A stretch of 64,000 nt of DNA from Ruminococcus bovis (GTDB taxonomy: Bacteria; Bacillota; Clostridia; Oscillospirales; Acutalibacteraceae), in contig NZ_CP039381.1 of NCBI RefSeq assembly GCF_005601135.1, positions 2,353,941-2,417,940 on the forward strand, read 5' to 3'. Below the pieces are notes generated by a model. It saw nothing but the letters and a program-made list of their open reading frames with translations. It did not search any database and was not told the DNA's origin. The position numbers and the translations under genes are program-made. This document shows positions 46,770 through 55,685 of the stretch, one piece after another (position 1 is the first letter of the stretch; every line of letters starts with the position of its first letter).

Positions 46770-48004
46770 TTAACCTTCCTTTATAGCACTGTAATATCCT
46801 GCAAGTCTACCGGTAGAAAAGGCAATTTGCAAGTTAAATCCACCTGTATAAGCATCAACATCAATAACTTCACCACAGAAAAATAAACCTGAAAGGATTT
46901 TGCTTTCCATTGTTTTAGGGCTGATTTCTTTGGTAGAAACACCACCGGAAGTTATAATTGCTTCTTTGATACTGCCAAGGGACTTAATTTTACAGTAAAA
47001 TTCTTTAAAATTTTATTTAGTTCCTGTCGTTCTTCTTTTGTAATTGAATTACATTTTTTAGTTGGGTCTATGCCCCACATTTTTAAGACAACAGGAATAA
47101 TCTTCTTAGGCAATAATTTGCCTAGTGAATTATTAATTTGATTATTCTTATGTTCAGAAAAATCTTTTTGAAGTCTTAAATCTAACTTTTCTTCTGACAA
47201 AGCAGGTTTAAGGTCAATGGAAATTTTATAACTTTTCTTTTCAAAATTTCTCATATGAGAACTTGCTGAAAGTACAAGTGGACCTGATACACCCTGATGA
47301 GTGAAAAGCATTTCACCTTGTTCACTAAAAATTTCTTTGCCATTTTCATAGGCTGTAAGATTAACATTCTTTAGTGAGAGACCTTGAAGCTCTTTGCAAA
47401 ATTCATCACTTGATATTAAGCCCACTAATGATGGCTTTATTTCTGTAATAGTATGACCTACAGTTTTAGCTAATTTATAACCATCACCTGTTGAGCCTGT
47501 ACCCGGATAGCTCATACCACCGGTAGCAATTATTACACAATCGGCATCATACTTATTACCTTTAGTATCAAGTACACCACTGACTTTACCGTCAGAAGTT
47601 AAAATAACCTTTGCAGTTGACTCAATGATTTTCACACCATTATGCTTTGCAAAAGTATAAAGTGTATCTGCAACATCCATTGCTTTATCTGAAACAGGAA
47701 AAACTCTGTTTCCTCTTTCAGTTTTAGTTTCTAGTCCTAAATCGTTAAAGAAATCTATTGTATCTTGGCAATCAAAATTATTAATTGCACTGTATAGAAA
47801 TCTTGGATTAGTAGGAACATTTGCAATAAATGTATCTTTGTCACAGTTATTTGTAATGTTACATCTTCCCTTACCGGTTACTAAAATCTTTCTACCGGTA
47901 CGGCTATTCTTCTCAAGTAATATAACATTAGCACCATAATATGCAGCAGTACCGGCAGCCATAAGGCCTGATGCACCACCACCAATTACAACTACATTAG
48001 GCAT
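46770..48004 (-). pseudogene. HI0933-family NAD(P)/FAD-dependent oxidoreductase, broken by a frameshift
   Basis: A predicted flavoprotein of the HI0933/YhiN family. It begins MPNVVVIGGGASGLMAAG (FAD-binding) at 48004, just before the preceding RpiR gene ends. The reading frame stops early at 46952 with an aberrant tail (SPLAVSKKQL). One base inserted near 46984-46985, a third T in ACTTAA on the plus strand, restores the normal C-terminus: LKSLGSIKEAIITSGGVSTKEI, then GLFFCGEVIDVDAYTGGFNLQIAFSTGRLAG, with a stop at 46770. The lost part is the closing FAD-binding motif, so the product as written would be inactive. The intact form would be about 411 residues. It may be a sequencing error. Confidence 0.85.
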
Positions 48005-48005
48005 A

Positions 48006-48884
48006 TTATTTATTGTCCTTTTCTTTTTCTCGTTTAGTATAAACACCTTGCTTTGTCCAAACTTCTTCAAGCTCTTGGAATGTGTGTTTAACCTTTTCTT
48101 TCTGTTCAAGTACACAAGCAACAACCAGTGCATTAATTAGTGAAAGTGGTGCTACCAAAGAGTCAACAACTGATGCCATATCACTTCTTGCAATAAGTAC
48201 ATTGTTGGCACACTCTACTAAAGGTGAAGCCATACTATCGGTAATGGCAATAACCTCAGCTTCTCTTTCTCTGGCAAATTCCATAGCCTCTACAGCTGTA
48301 GTGGAATATCTAGGGAAACTAATACCAATCATTACATCATCCTTTGAAATTCTAAATAGATTTTCATATGTTGAACTTTTGGATGTTGTATTGATAATAT
48401 GTACATTACCGTAAATCAGTTGTAGGTAATAACCTAGGAATGTTGCAAGTGATGAAGTTGAACGAACTGCAAAAACATAAATTTCTTTTGCTTTAGAAAG
48501 TGCTTTTACTGCATTGTTAAAGTCATCATGAGAAATTTCTTCAATTGTTCTTCTGATTTTGTCAATATCGGAATTCAGAACAGAAGTAAGAACATCATTG
48601 TCGCCTATTCTTGTTTCGGTAACTTCAATTCTCTGTACAGAAGTTAACTTCTCCTTAATCATTTCTTGCATAGCTTTCTGCAATTCAGGATAGCCCTCAT
48701 AACCAAGTTCAGAAGCAAATCTAACTACTGTACTTTCTGAGACACCAACTGTTTCACCTAGCTTTAAAGCAGTCATATAAGCTGCTTTATCGTAGCTTTC
48801 TTCTATATACATTGCGATTCTTTTTTGTCCTTTAGAGAAAGAATCCATTTTCATTTCTATTCTTGTTAATAGATGTTTAACCAT
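48006..48884 (-). CDS. RpiR-family transcriptional regulator
   Basis: A 292-residue regulator with the N-terminal RpiR helix-turn-helix (about 1-80, TALKLGETVGVSESTVVRFASELGYEGYPEL) and a C-terminal SIS sugar-phosphate-binding domain (about 125-260, VFAVRSTSSLATFLGYYLQ and GISFPRYSTTAVEA). The target and effector are unknown. It is the first gene ahead of the flavoprotein-cmk-plsC-ispH genes and has its own promoter. Confidence 0.92.
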   Translation of the reverse strand: MVKHLLTRIEMKMDSFSKGQKRIAMYIEESYDKAAYMTALKLGETVGVSESTVVRFASELGYEGYPELQKAMQEMIKEKLTSVQRIEVTETRIGDNDVLTSVLNSDIDKIRRTIEEISHDDFNNAVKALSKAKEIYVFAVRSTSSLATFLGYYLQLIYGNVHIINTTSKSSTYENLFRISKDDVMIGISFPRYSTTAVEAMEFAREREAEVIAITDSMASPLVECANNVLIARSDMASVVDSLVAPLSLINALVVACVLEQKEKVKHTFQELEEVWTKQGVYTKREKEKDNK

Positions 48885-48924
48885 TATTCTATATACCTCT
48901 TTATATCTTTACACAATTAATTTT

Positions 48925-48953
48925 ATTTTAACACAAAGAAATAATTTTTTCAA
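48925..48953 (-). promoter_or_regulatory. Promoter of the rpiR-like gene and operon
   Basis: A -35 TTGAAA (48948-48953), 17-bp spacer and -10 TAAAAT (48925-48930) on the minus strand. Confidence 0.65.
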
Positions 48954-49034
48954 TCTAAATTACACCAAAATAAATGGTAATATTTTGTAGGTTTATGAGC
49001 CTTTGAAACAATATAAATTATAAATTGCAAAATC

Positions 49035-49063
49035 TTGCAAAAAACACTTTAGTATGTTAAAAT
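49035..49063 (+). promoter_or_regulatory. Promoter of hisHF
   Basis: A -35 TTGCAA (49035-49040), 17-bp spacer and -10 TAAAAT (49058-49063) on the plus strand. Confidence 0.65.
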
Positions 49064-49078
49064 AATCACATCCTAATG
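49047..49078 (+). promoter_or_regulatory. Candidate histidine operator at hisHF
   Basis: This 32-bp segment starts CTTTAGTATGTTAAAAT and matches the hisZ operator at 15 of the first 17 bases and 7 of the last 10. It begins 6 bp after the -35, as at hisZ, but its inverted symmetry is weaker. Confidence 0.55.
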
Positions 49079-49093
49079 AAAGGAAGATTTATA

Positions 49094-49708
49094 ATGATTG
49101 CAATAATTGACTATGGTGCAGGTAACATTCAAAGTGTTTACAAAGCACTGAAATTTATTGGTGCTGACTGTAAAGTTACCGACAATAAAGATGAAATTTT
49201 AAATGCTGATGGTGCTATTCTTCCCGGTGTTGGTTCATTCGGTGATGCAATGGACACAATGACTAAGAGAGGTATTAAAGACACTATCATTGAATACACA
49301 AAAAGTGGCAAACCATTCCTAGGTATTTGTCTTGGACTTCAACTTCTTTTCCCTGAAAGTGAAGAAACTCCCGGTGTAAAGGGTCTTGATATTTTCAAGG
49401 GTACTATTACAAGAATTCCTAATCAAAACAGAACTTTAAAAATTCCACATATGGGTTGGAACAATATTTCTATTAAGCAAAAGGACGGTATCTTCAAGGA
49501 TATTGAAGGTGAACCTTATGTATATTTTGTACATTCATTCTACTTAAAAGCACAGGACAAGGACATTGTTGCTGCTACAACACAATATGGTGTTGAGATT
49601 GATGCTGCTGTACAAAAAGGCAATATTATTGCCACACAATTCCACCCTGAAAAAAGTGGTGAAGTTGGACTAAAAATGTTAAAGAACTTTGTGGAGATGG
49701 TTAAGTAA
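49094..49708 (+). CDS. hisH: Imidazole glycerol phosphate synthase, glutaminase subunit
   Basis: HisH supplies ammonia from glutamine to HisF. It is a class I glutamine amidotransferase with the nucleophile in GICLGLQLL, and His/Glu in TQFHPEKSG near the end. The frame begins six codons earlier, but the ATG at 49094 follows AAAGGAAG and starts [11 protein letters not shown] as in the family. The first ATG would fall inside the operator-like sequence. Confidence 0.95.
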   Translation: MIAIIDYGAGNIQSVYKALKFIGADCKVTDNKDEILNADGAILPGVGSFGDAMDTMTKRGIKDTIIEYTKSGKPFLGICLGLQLLFPESEETPGVKGLDIFKGTITRIPNQNRTLKIPHMGWNNISIKQKDGIFKDIEGEPYVYFVHSFYLKAQDKDIVAATTQYGVEIDAAVQKGNIIATQFHPEKSGEVGLKMLKNFVEMVK

Positions 49709-50463
49709 TGTATGCTAAGAGAATTATTCCTTGTCTTGATGTAAAAAACGGTAGAGTAGTTAAAGGTATGAGTTTTGTAAACCTTGTTGATGCCGGTAAT
49801 CCTGTTGAAGCTGCTATTCAGTACGACAAAGAAGGTGCTGATGAACTTGTACTACTAGATATTACTGCTACAAGTGACGGCAGAGATACTATGGTTGATA
49901 TTGTCGAAAAGGTTGCAAATTCTATTTTCATTCCTTTTACAGTTGGTGGTGGTATTCGTACAGTTGATGACTTTACTACAATGCTAAGAGCAGGTGCTGA
50001 TAAGGTTTCTGTTAACTCTGCTGCTGTATACAGACCTGAACTTATTAACGAGGCATCTTATAAATTCGGTGCTCAATGTGTTGTTGTTGCTATTGATGCT
50101 AAGAGAAAAGGTGACTCATGGGAAGTTTATACTGCCGGTGGCAGAACACCTACAGGTATTGATGCAGTAGAATGGGCTATTGAGGCAGAAAAAAGAGGTG
50201 CAGGTGAATTACTTGTAACCAGTATGGATGAAGATGGTCAAAAGCAAGGATATGACCTAGGACTTACAAGAGCAATTTCTGAAAAGGTAAATATTCCTGT
50301 TATTGCTTCCGGTGGTGCAGGTGCATATGAACACTTCCTTGATGCTTTTGAAAAAGGCAAAGCAGATGCAGTTCTTGCAGCATCACTATTTCACTTTGGT
50401 GAAATACCTATTCCTAAACTTAAGGAATATTTAAGAGAAAATAATATTTCTGTTAGACTATAA
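49708..50463 (+). CDS. hisF: Imidazole glycerol phosphate synthase, cyclase subunit
   Basis: HisF converts PRFAR and ammonia to IGP and AICAR. It is a 251-residue TIM barrel with catalytic Asp in [15 protein letters not shown] and the second Asp in [23 protein letters not shown] and [11 protein letters not shown] bind phosphate. It shares one base with the hisH stop. This pair is separated from hisZGAI by 43 kb but has a matching promoter element. Confidence 0.97.
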   Translation: MYAKRIIPCLDVKNGRVVKGMSFVNLVDAGNPVEAAIQYDKEGADELVLLDITATSDGRDTMVDIVEKVANSIFIPFTVGGGIRTVDDFTTMLRAGADKVSVNSAAVYRPELINEASYKFGAQCVVVAIDAKRKGDSWEVYTAGGRTPTGIDAVEWAIEAEKRGAGELLVTSMDEDGQKQGYDLGLTRAISEKVNIPVIASGGAGAYEHFLDAFEKGKADAVLAASLFHFGEIPIPKLKEYLRENNISVRL

Positions 50464-50486
50464 TATTAAAATTTCAAACTATAAAA

Positions 50487-50521
50487 TTAAGGCACAACTG
50501 ATAAACGGTTGTGCCTTTTAC
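50487..50521. terminator. Bidirectional terminator between hisF and the PHP phosphatase gene
   Basis: AAGGCACAAC (50489-50498) pairs with GTTGTGCCTT (50508-50517). It lies between convergent genes and overlaps the end of the minus-strand gene. Confidence 0.7.
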
Positions 50522-51228
50522 TTTGCTATTTCAAAAAGTCTTTTTGCATTTTGATTTATTTTATCTACTGCAAAATCTCCGACTTTTTTATTTATTAATT
50601 CAAATGTTTCACCATAAGTTGTTGGTGAATTTCTAATCATATTATGGGCATCACTTCCTATAAAGTGAATTAAATCCTTATTAAGTAGTTTTTTAAATTT
50701 TCTTAATAGTGCTTTATTCTTATAAGAAACTGCATTTGTTTGGAACATTACACCTTCACTTGAAAGTTTCTGTAATAATTTAGGATTTTTAATTAAACTT
50801 TCATATCTTTCAATATGAGCTAGTATTGGCATTACACCATATTGATTTATAATTCTAAACAAGAATTCATATGAACTTCCCGTAAAGGTAGTTGAATAAG
50901 GAAATTCCAACAAAATATAATCACTATTGCCGTAACAAACAGGCTTTAGCGACTTGTTATTCATTATAATATCCGTTACATAAACCTCAGCACCAAGACA
51001 AAATTCTATATCACTTGGTAAACTTGGTTTCAATAAATTAAAGGAACTTTCCCTACGAGATAGAAAGGACTCCATACTCTCTTGATGGGTATAGTAATGA
51101 GGAGTAAGGCAAATATGCCTTACTCCTTGGTTATATAAAGTATTTATAATATTGACACTAACATCCACATTCTCTGCACCATCATCAATCTGTGGCAAAA
51201 TGTGTGAATGAACATCATATAAATTCAT
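50518..51228 (-). CDS. CpsB/YwqE-type tyrosine-protein phosphatase (PHP domain)
   Basis: A manganese-dependent PHP phosphatase. Metal-binding motifs are DVHSHILPQIDDGA, ICLTPHYY, ILLEFPY, LAHIERY and GSDAHNM. Family members dephosphorylate bacterial tyrosine kinases in capsule regulation. No kinase or polysaccharide genes are nearby, so its partner is unknown. The ATG at 51228 (MNLYDVHSH) follows GAGG; a TTG further up is less likely. Confidence 0.88.
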   Translation of the reverse strand: MNLYDVHSHILPQIDDGAENVDVSVNIINTLYNQGVRHICLTPHYYTHQESMESFLSRRESSFNLLKPSLPSDIEFCLGAEVYVTDIIMNNKSLKPVCYGNSDYILLEFPYSTTFTGSSYEFLFRIINQYGVMPILAHIERYESLIKNPKLLQKLSSEGVMFQTNAVSYKNKALLRKFKKLLNKDLIHFIGSDAHNMIRNSPTTYGETFELINKKVGDFAVDKINQNAKRLFEIAK

Positions 51229-51246
51229 AAAATACCTCAAAAATTC

Positions 51247-52320
51247 TTATGCAAGAGCCTTACAAACTAGGTCGCCCATTTCTGAGCAAGTAACCTTGTT
51301 CTTACCTTCTTCGTAAATATCAGGAGTTCTGTTTTCTGCAAGAACCTTATTAACTGCATTTTCAATAGCTTCAGCAGCCTTTGGTTCATTTAGAGAATAC
51401 TTTAGCATCATTGCAACAGAAAGAATTGTAGCTAGAGGGTTAGCAATATTCTGACCTGCAATGTCAGGTGCTGAACCATGGATAGGTTCATATAGACCTA
51501 GGCTAGAATCTGATAAAGATGCTGATGCTAACATACCGATAGAACCAGAAATCATTGATGCTTCATCAGAAAGAATATCACCAAAGATATTGTTTGTTAG
51601 GATAACATCAAACTGACCTGGGTTAATAACAAGCTGCATAGCTGTGTTGTCAACATATAGGTGGTTTAGTTCAACTTCAGGATAATCCTTTGACATTTCG
51701 ATTACTGTTTCTCTCCATAAACGAGATGCTTCAAGAACATTAGCCTTATCAACAGAAGTAAGCTTTTTGTTCCTCTTCATAGCCATTTCAAAAGCTACCT
51801 TAGCAATTCTCTTGATCTCGGAAACTTTGTACTGTTCTGTATCGTATGCTTCAACTTCACCGTCAGCTTCTCTTCTACCTCTTTCGCCAAAGTAGATACC
51901 ACCTGTTAGTTCACGAACAACCATAACATCAAGCTTATCACCGATAATTTCATCCTTTAAAGGTGAAGCACTCTTTAGTGGTTCAAAGATAACAGCAGGG
52001 CGTAGGTTAGCAAATAGACCTAATGCACCACGAATACCTAACAGACCTGCTTCAGGTCTTTCTTTACCTGGTAGCTTATCCCACTTAGGACCACCAACTG
52101 CACCAAGAAGTACAGAGTCTGATGCTTTACATTTATCAATAGTTTCCTGAGGTAGTGGAGTACCCTTAGCATCAATTGCTGAGCCACCTAGTAGAGCCTC
52201 ATCATAATTTACCTGAAAACCATATTTATCAGCAACACAATCAAGTACCTTAACTGCTTCATTAACAATTTCAGGACCGATACCATCGCCCTTTAATAGA
52301 CAAATATTGTACTTATTCAT
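51247..52320 (-). CDS. leuB: 3-isopropylmalate dehydrogenase
   Basis: LeuB oxidatively decarboxylates 3-isopropylmalate in leucine synthesis. The 357-residue protein has [14 protein letters not shown] at the start, [12 protein letters not shown] for substrate binding, and [23 protein letters not shown] with metal-binding aspartates, then [13 protein letters not shown] for NAD. It has its own promoter and stands alone: no leuA, leuC or leuD is nearby. Confidence 0.97.
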   Translation of the reverse strand: MNKYNICLLKGDGIGPEIVNEAVKVLDCVADKYGFQVNYDEALLGGSAIDAKGTPLPQETIDKCKASDSVLLGAVGGPKWDKLPGKERPEAGLLGIRGALGLFANLRPAVIFEPLKSASPLKDEIIGDKLDVMVVRELTGGIYFGERGRREADGEVEAYDTEQYKVSEIKRIAKVAFEMAMKRNKKLTSVDKANVLEASRLWRETVIEMSKDYPEVELNHLYVDNTAMQLVINPGQFDVILTNNIFGDILSDEASMISGSIGMLASASLSDSSLGLYEPIHGSAPDIAGQNIANPLATILSVAMMLKYSLNEPKAAEAIENAVNKVLAENRTPDIYEEGKNKVTCSEMGDLVCKALA

Positions 52321-52356
52321 TTTTAATCTCCTTCTTTATTAAAAAACTCTGTTAAT

Positions 52357-52385
52357 ATAATATCACAAAAAAATACATATGTAAA
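52357..52385 (-). promoter_or_regulatory. Promoter of leuB
   Basis: A -35 TTTACA (52380-52385), 17-bp spacer and -10 TATTAT (52357-52362) on the minus strand. I saw no T-box or leader peptide. Confidence 0.6.
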
Positions 52386-52387
52386 TA

Positions 52388-53020
52388 TTATTCCTCATCA
52401 TCTTCCTTAGGTAGAGGGATTTTTTGGAACACTTCCGATACTTTATCTCTCTGCCACAACATTGGAGTAATACGGATAGAATAACCGTAACCACCATCCA
52501 TTACCCAATCAAATGGCTTAGCCTGTGGCAAACCGTAAATAGCAAGTAGTGTCATAATTACACCACCATGAGTTACAATAATTGCATCAGTTGTACCGGT
52601 TTTCATAAGACCTGTAACAATATCCTCAAACATATGACAAATTCTTCTTGTAAAGTCTGCTGAGCTTTCGCCATGTGGTGGTTTCACTTCGCTACTGCCA
52701 CCAATCCACTGTTTAAACAGTTCATCATCCTTTAACTCATCAGCAGTTTTGCCTTCCCATTCACCAAAGTTACATTCAGAAAGTTGGTCAATAACAATAG
52801 GTTTCATATTAGGATAAAGAATCTCACAAGTTTCTTTACATCTTTTTAATGGACTGGTAAACAGTGCAGTTGCACCTGGGTACTTCATATTGTGGTCAAG
52901 TTTCTTAAGCTCCATTTTGCCTTTATCGGAAAGTGGAACATTGGTTGTACCTATATATTTACCTTTATGAGTTTCATCAATATTTCCGTGACAGATAAAG
53001 TGTATATAGTATGATTTCAT
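52388..53020 (-). CDS. Histidine phosphatase family protein
   Basis: A phosphoglycerate-mutase-like phosphatase. The usual RHG motif appears here as CHGN (HFICHGNID), with Cys in place of Arg, and the second His is in VTHGGVIMTLL. EGKTADEL and TSPLKRCKETCEIL also match the family. The loss of the Arg may alter activity. The ATG at 53020 (MKSYYIHF) is chosen; upstream codons would run into the divergent promoter. Confidence 0.85.
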   Translation of the reverse strand: MKSYYIHFICHGNIDETHKGKYIGTTNVPLSDKGKMELKKLDHNMKYPGATALFTSPLKRCKETCEILYPNMKPIVIDQLSECNFGEWEGKTADELKDDELFKQWIGGSSEVKPPHGESSADFTRRICHMFEDIVTGLMKTGTTDAIIVTHGGVIMTLLAIYGLPQAKPFDWVMDGGYGYSIRITPMLWQRDKVSEVFQKIPLPKEDDEE

Positions 53021-53033
53021 AATTACTCCAATC

Positions 53034-53072
53034 TTTACAAATAGTTTATTTTGTATTATACTCATAGTATAA
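53034..53072 (+). promoter_or_regulatory. Promoter of the XRE gene with overlapping palindrome
   Basis: A -35 TTTACA (53034-53039), 17-bp spacer and -10 TATACT (53057-53062) on the plus strand. The palindrome TTATACT-CAT-AGTATAA (53056-53072) covers the -10 and also a minus-strand TATAAT (53055-53060) facing the phosphatase gene. Confidence 0.55.
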
Positions 53073-53084
53073 GGATGTGATTAT

Positions 53085-53726
53085 ATGAATAATACATTTG
53101 GTAGTATTATCAGTTATCTTAGAAAAGAAAAAGGAATCAGCCAAAAGCAAGCCTCAAGTGACTTAGGAATCAGTCAAGCACTTCTCTCCCACTATGAAAA
53201 AGGTATCAGAGAATGTGGTCTTGACTTTGTTGTAAAAGTGGCTGATTACTATAATGTTAGTTGTGATTATCTTCTTGGCAGAACAAGTGAAAGAGATGTT
53301 ATTGCTATTAGTGATGGCACTAAAAAAACAATAACTGCTGAAAATCCAAGTGAAAAAATCATAATGGACAGTATTGATTTTACCTACAGAATTCTCTCGG
53401 AAATGAACCACAGAGATATTACAAGATGCACCACAGAAATGTTAATGTGTAGTATTTACAATGTAATAAGACTACTTTACAGAAACAACAATCTTAATAA
53501 TGAGGAATTCTTTACACTTACTAAAGAAAGTTGCAACTGTTATTCCGAGGCTACTTATCAGCACAGAAAAGGTAGGCTAACAGACAAAATAAATGAATTT
53601 AGCAAAAGTAGAAGAAATGAAAACAAAGTTTATCTCTCCTACGATATTATCAATAAAAAATATGATGATATAGCCAGTTCTGTATTTAACCTTGTTCACA
53701 ACACAGAAAGAATAATCAAAAAATAA
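53085..53726 (+). CDS. XRE-family transcriptional regulator
   Basis: A 213-residue protein with an N-terminal Cro/CI-type helix-turn-helix (about 7-62, KGISQKQASSDLGISQALLSHYEKG then YYNVSCDYLLGR). The rest (about 85-213) is a helical region I do not recognise. It is divergent from the histidine phosphatase gene, with a palindrome between the two that may be its own operator. Confidence 0.88.
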   Translation: MNNTFGSIISYLRKEKGISQKQASSDLGISQALLSHYEKGIRECGLDFVVKVADYYNVSCDYLLGRTSERDVIAISDGTKKTITAENPSEKIIMDSIDFTYRILSEMNHRDITRCTTEMLMCSIYNVIRLLYRNNNLNNEEFFTLTKESCNCYSEATYQHRKGRLTDKINEFSKSRRNENKVYLSYDIINKKYDDIASSVFNLVHNTERIIKK

Positions 53727-53732
53727 TATTAT

Positions 53733-53759
53733 AAAAGGTGGGAATTTATCCCACCTTTT
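53733..53759. terminator. Bidirectional terminator between the XRE gene and pseudokinase gene
   Basis: AAAAGGTGGGA (53733-53743) pairs with TCCCACCTTTT (53749-53759) with a 5-nt loop; T-rich tracts follow on both strands. Confidence 0.85.
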
Positions 53760-53769
53760 TTAGTTTAAA

Positions 53770-55416
53770 TTAGTTATCGGCAGAACCTGTATTTGGTTCA
53801 GTTGAAGTTGGTTCAGCACCTAAAGAAACCTTAATTGTAACAGTTTTACCGTATTCGATTTGGTCACCTGACTTTAGGTTCTTATAGTCGATTACAGTAT
53901 TGTTAGGATACTTTGAGTTATACTCGGTTTCTTGCATTACAAGTACACCTGTATCTGCAAGCATTGTTGCAACTGTCTTAATATCCTTACCGGCAATATC
54001 AGGTAAAGTTCTCATCTTAGCACCTTTACTGATTGTTAGGCTGATATTTACTGCTTCATCTTCGGAAGTAATTGGTGTACCGGCAGCCGGTGTTTGTTCA
54101 CAAATATAACCTTCTTCTATATTATCGCTAAACTTTTCTTCTGAGTTAATATTGATAATATATTTATCAGAACCCTTTAGCTGACTTTTTACTGATGAAT
54201 ATTTCTTACCAACAAAGTTATCTACTACCGGACCACTCCATGCCTTTGTAGCAGTTGTATCTTGAACACCACCATGGTTGCCATTTACTAAACCAAAACA
54301 GTTAGTAGCAACAAGTACTGCACCAATACCAACAAATACTACAAGAGAAATAAGTGCTGCAATTAAAGTAACTTTCTTGTTTTCGTTATTTTTCTTTTCT
54401 TCTTTTTGTTGTTTACTTGGGTCGGATAGACTTGCAGTTTTGCTGATTTCTTCTTGAATTGCCTGAGCAGTCGGAGCAACAGAAAGCTGACTTCTAAGTT
54501 CATCAAAATCTGCAATTCTTTCTTTTCTGTCAACCTGTAAACCGTTTGCTAAAGCAGTAACAACATGAGGAGGTAATCTCTTAACAGTATTAGTACTCAT
54601 AAGCAGACTACTATCCTTTAGTCTTTCTCTTGCATTAGCAGGAACATGACCTGTTAATGTATGGAAAAGTGTTGCTGTAAAGCCATAAATTTCGGTAACA
54701 ATATCAAGAGTAAAGTTCTTTTCGTATTGTTCAGGAGCAGCACAACCACTATAAAGCTGACTCTTTAGTGGAGTACCTCTCTTTCTTTCCATAGCAGTAC
54801 AGAAACCTGAAAGTTTAAGTTTGCCGTCTTTAGTTATGTATAGGTTTGATGGTGAAACTGCGTAGTGACCGATACCTCTCTTATGAAGTGACTCTAAAGC
54901 AGAGATAAGTGGCATAAACAGTGGTCTTGCAACTTCCCATTCAAGTTGTCCGTTATTTCTCTTTAGATAATCTTCAAAGTGGTTCAGTTCAAGATATTCT
55001 TCAATTTCATATGCAGTATTGTTCTCTTCAAATATATCAAGAATTTTAATCATTACTGACATATTATTAAGTTCTTGTACAATCTTGTAATATGAAATAA
55101 AGTTAGAACGCAAGTTCTTGAAAACAGTTTCATCGTTATATCCTACAACAAGGTCTTTCTCACCTTTTGAACGGTCAAAAATACCGATTGGTAGGAATTC
55201 TCTGATAATAACTTTCTTCTTTTCTTCTTTATCATAACCTAGGTAACGGGTACTTTCACCATTTGTGTCGATACCTCTACCAACAATATATCTATCTTTT
55301 AAAACAGTATGAAAACCTAGGAAAGGTTCTGGCTGAGTTTCTGTATTATTAAAGCCGCAATCAGGACAGATTTGTTCATCGCCTATTTCTTTCATACAGC
55401 CCATACATAGTGCCAT
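53770..55416 (-). CDS. Zinc-ribbon PASTA pseudokinase
   Basis: A 548-residue membrane protein. It has an N-terminal zinc ribbon (CMGC and CPDC, residues 4-20), a protein-kinase-like domain (about 40-310), one membrane helix (about 349-371), and two extracellular PASTA domains (about 397-530) that in active kinases sense muropeptides. The kinase domain lacks key residues: the VAIK lysine is Arg72 (VIIREF), HRD is HYA at 184-186, and DFG is GFC at 204-206. The APE motif (AAPEQY) remains. It is therefore probably a pseudokinase or scaffold. A GTG nine bases upstream is possible, but the ATG at 55416 follows AAGGAG. Confidence 0.88.
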   Translation of the reverse strand: MALCMGCMKEIGDEQICPDCGFNNTETQPEPFLGFHTVLKDRYIVGRGIDTNGESTRYLGYDKEEKKKVIIREFLPIGIFDRSKGEKDLVVGYNDETVFKNLRSNFISYYKIVQELNNMSVMIKILDIFEENNTAYEIEEYLELNHFEDYLKRNNGQLEWEVARPLFMPLISALESLHKRGIGHYAVSPSNLYITKDGKLKLSGFCTAMERKRGTPLKSQLYSGCAAPEQYEKNFTLDIVTEIYGFTATLFHTLTGHVPANARERLKDSSLLMSTNTVKRLPPHVVTALANGLQVDRKERIADFDELRSQLSVAPTAQAIQEEISKTASLSDPSKQQKEEKKNNENKKVTLIAALISLVVFVGIGAVLVATNCFGLVNGNHGGVQDTTATKAWSGPVVDNFVGKKYSSVKSQLKGSDKYIININSEEKFSDNIEEGYICEQTPAAGTPITSEDEAVNISLTISKGAKMRTLPDIAGKDIKTVATMLADTGVLVMQETEYNSKYPNNTVIDYKNLKSGDQIEYGKTVTIKVSLGAEPTSTEPNTGSADN

Positions 55417-55472
55417 ACTTCTCACTCCTTTTAGTTATTTTTACACTATTATCTTAGTTTAATGCTTAAAAC

Positions 55473-55501
55473 ATTATATCATAGTAAAGGTACATATTCA
55501 A
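55473..55501 (-). promoter_or_regulatory. Promoter of the PASTA pseudokinase gene
   Basis: A -35 TTGAAT (55496-55501), 17-bp spacer and -10 TATAAT (55473-55478) on the minus strand. The rest of 55417-55685 shows only A/T-rich sequence and the thi operon terminator. Confidence 0.7.
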
Positions 55502-55624
55502 GAAAATTTATTACCTTTTGATGTTACAGTTTTGTTAACTAATAGGTGATTTTTTCTTTTCTCTGTCAAATTTTGTATTATTTATTATTATATACATATA
55601 GCTTATTTATAGAACTTTTAATAA

Positions 55625-55671
55625 TAAAAATAAAATCCACTAATAGGTTGTATCTTTCCTACTAATGGATT
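55625..55671 (-). terminator. Terminator of the thi operon
   Basis: Arms 55658-55671 and 55634-55647 pair over 14 positions with two wobbles (AATCCATTAGTAGG/CCTATTAGTGGATT), followed by TTATTTTT on the minus strand. Confidence 0.75.
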
Positions 55672-55685
55672 TATTATATAATTTA

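Noticed and set aside
52321..52387. T-box or leader-peptide attenuator before leuB or the his genes
   Set aside because: The leaders are too short and no T-box core sequence or repeated Leu/His codons are seen.
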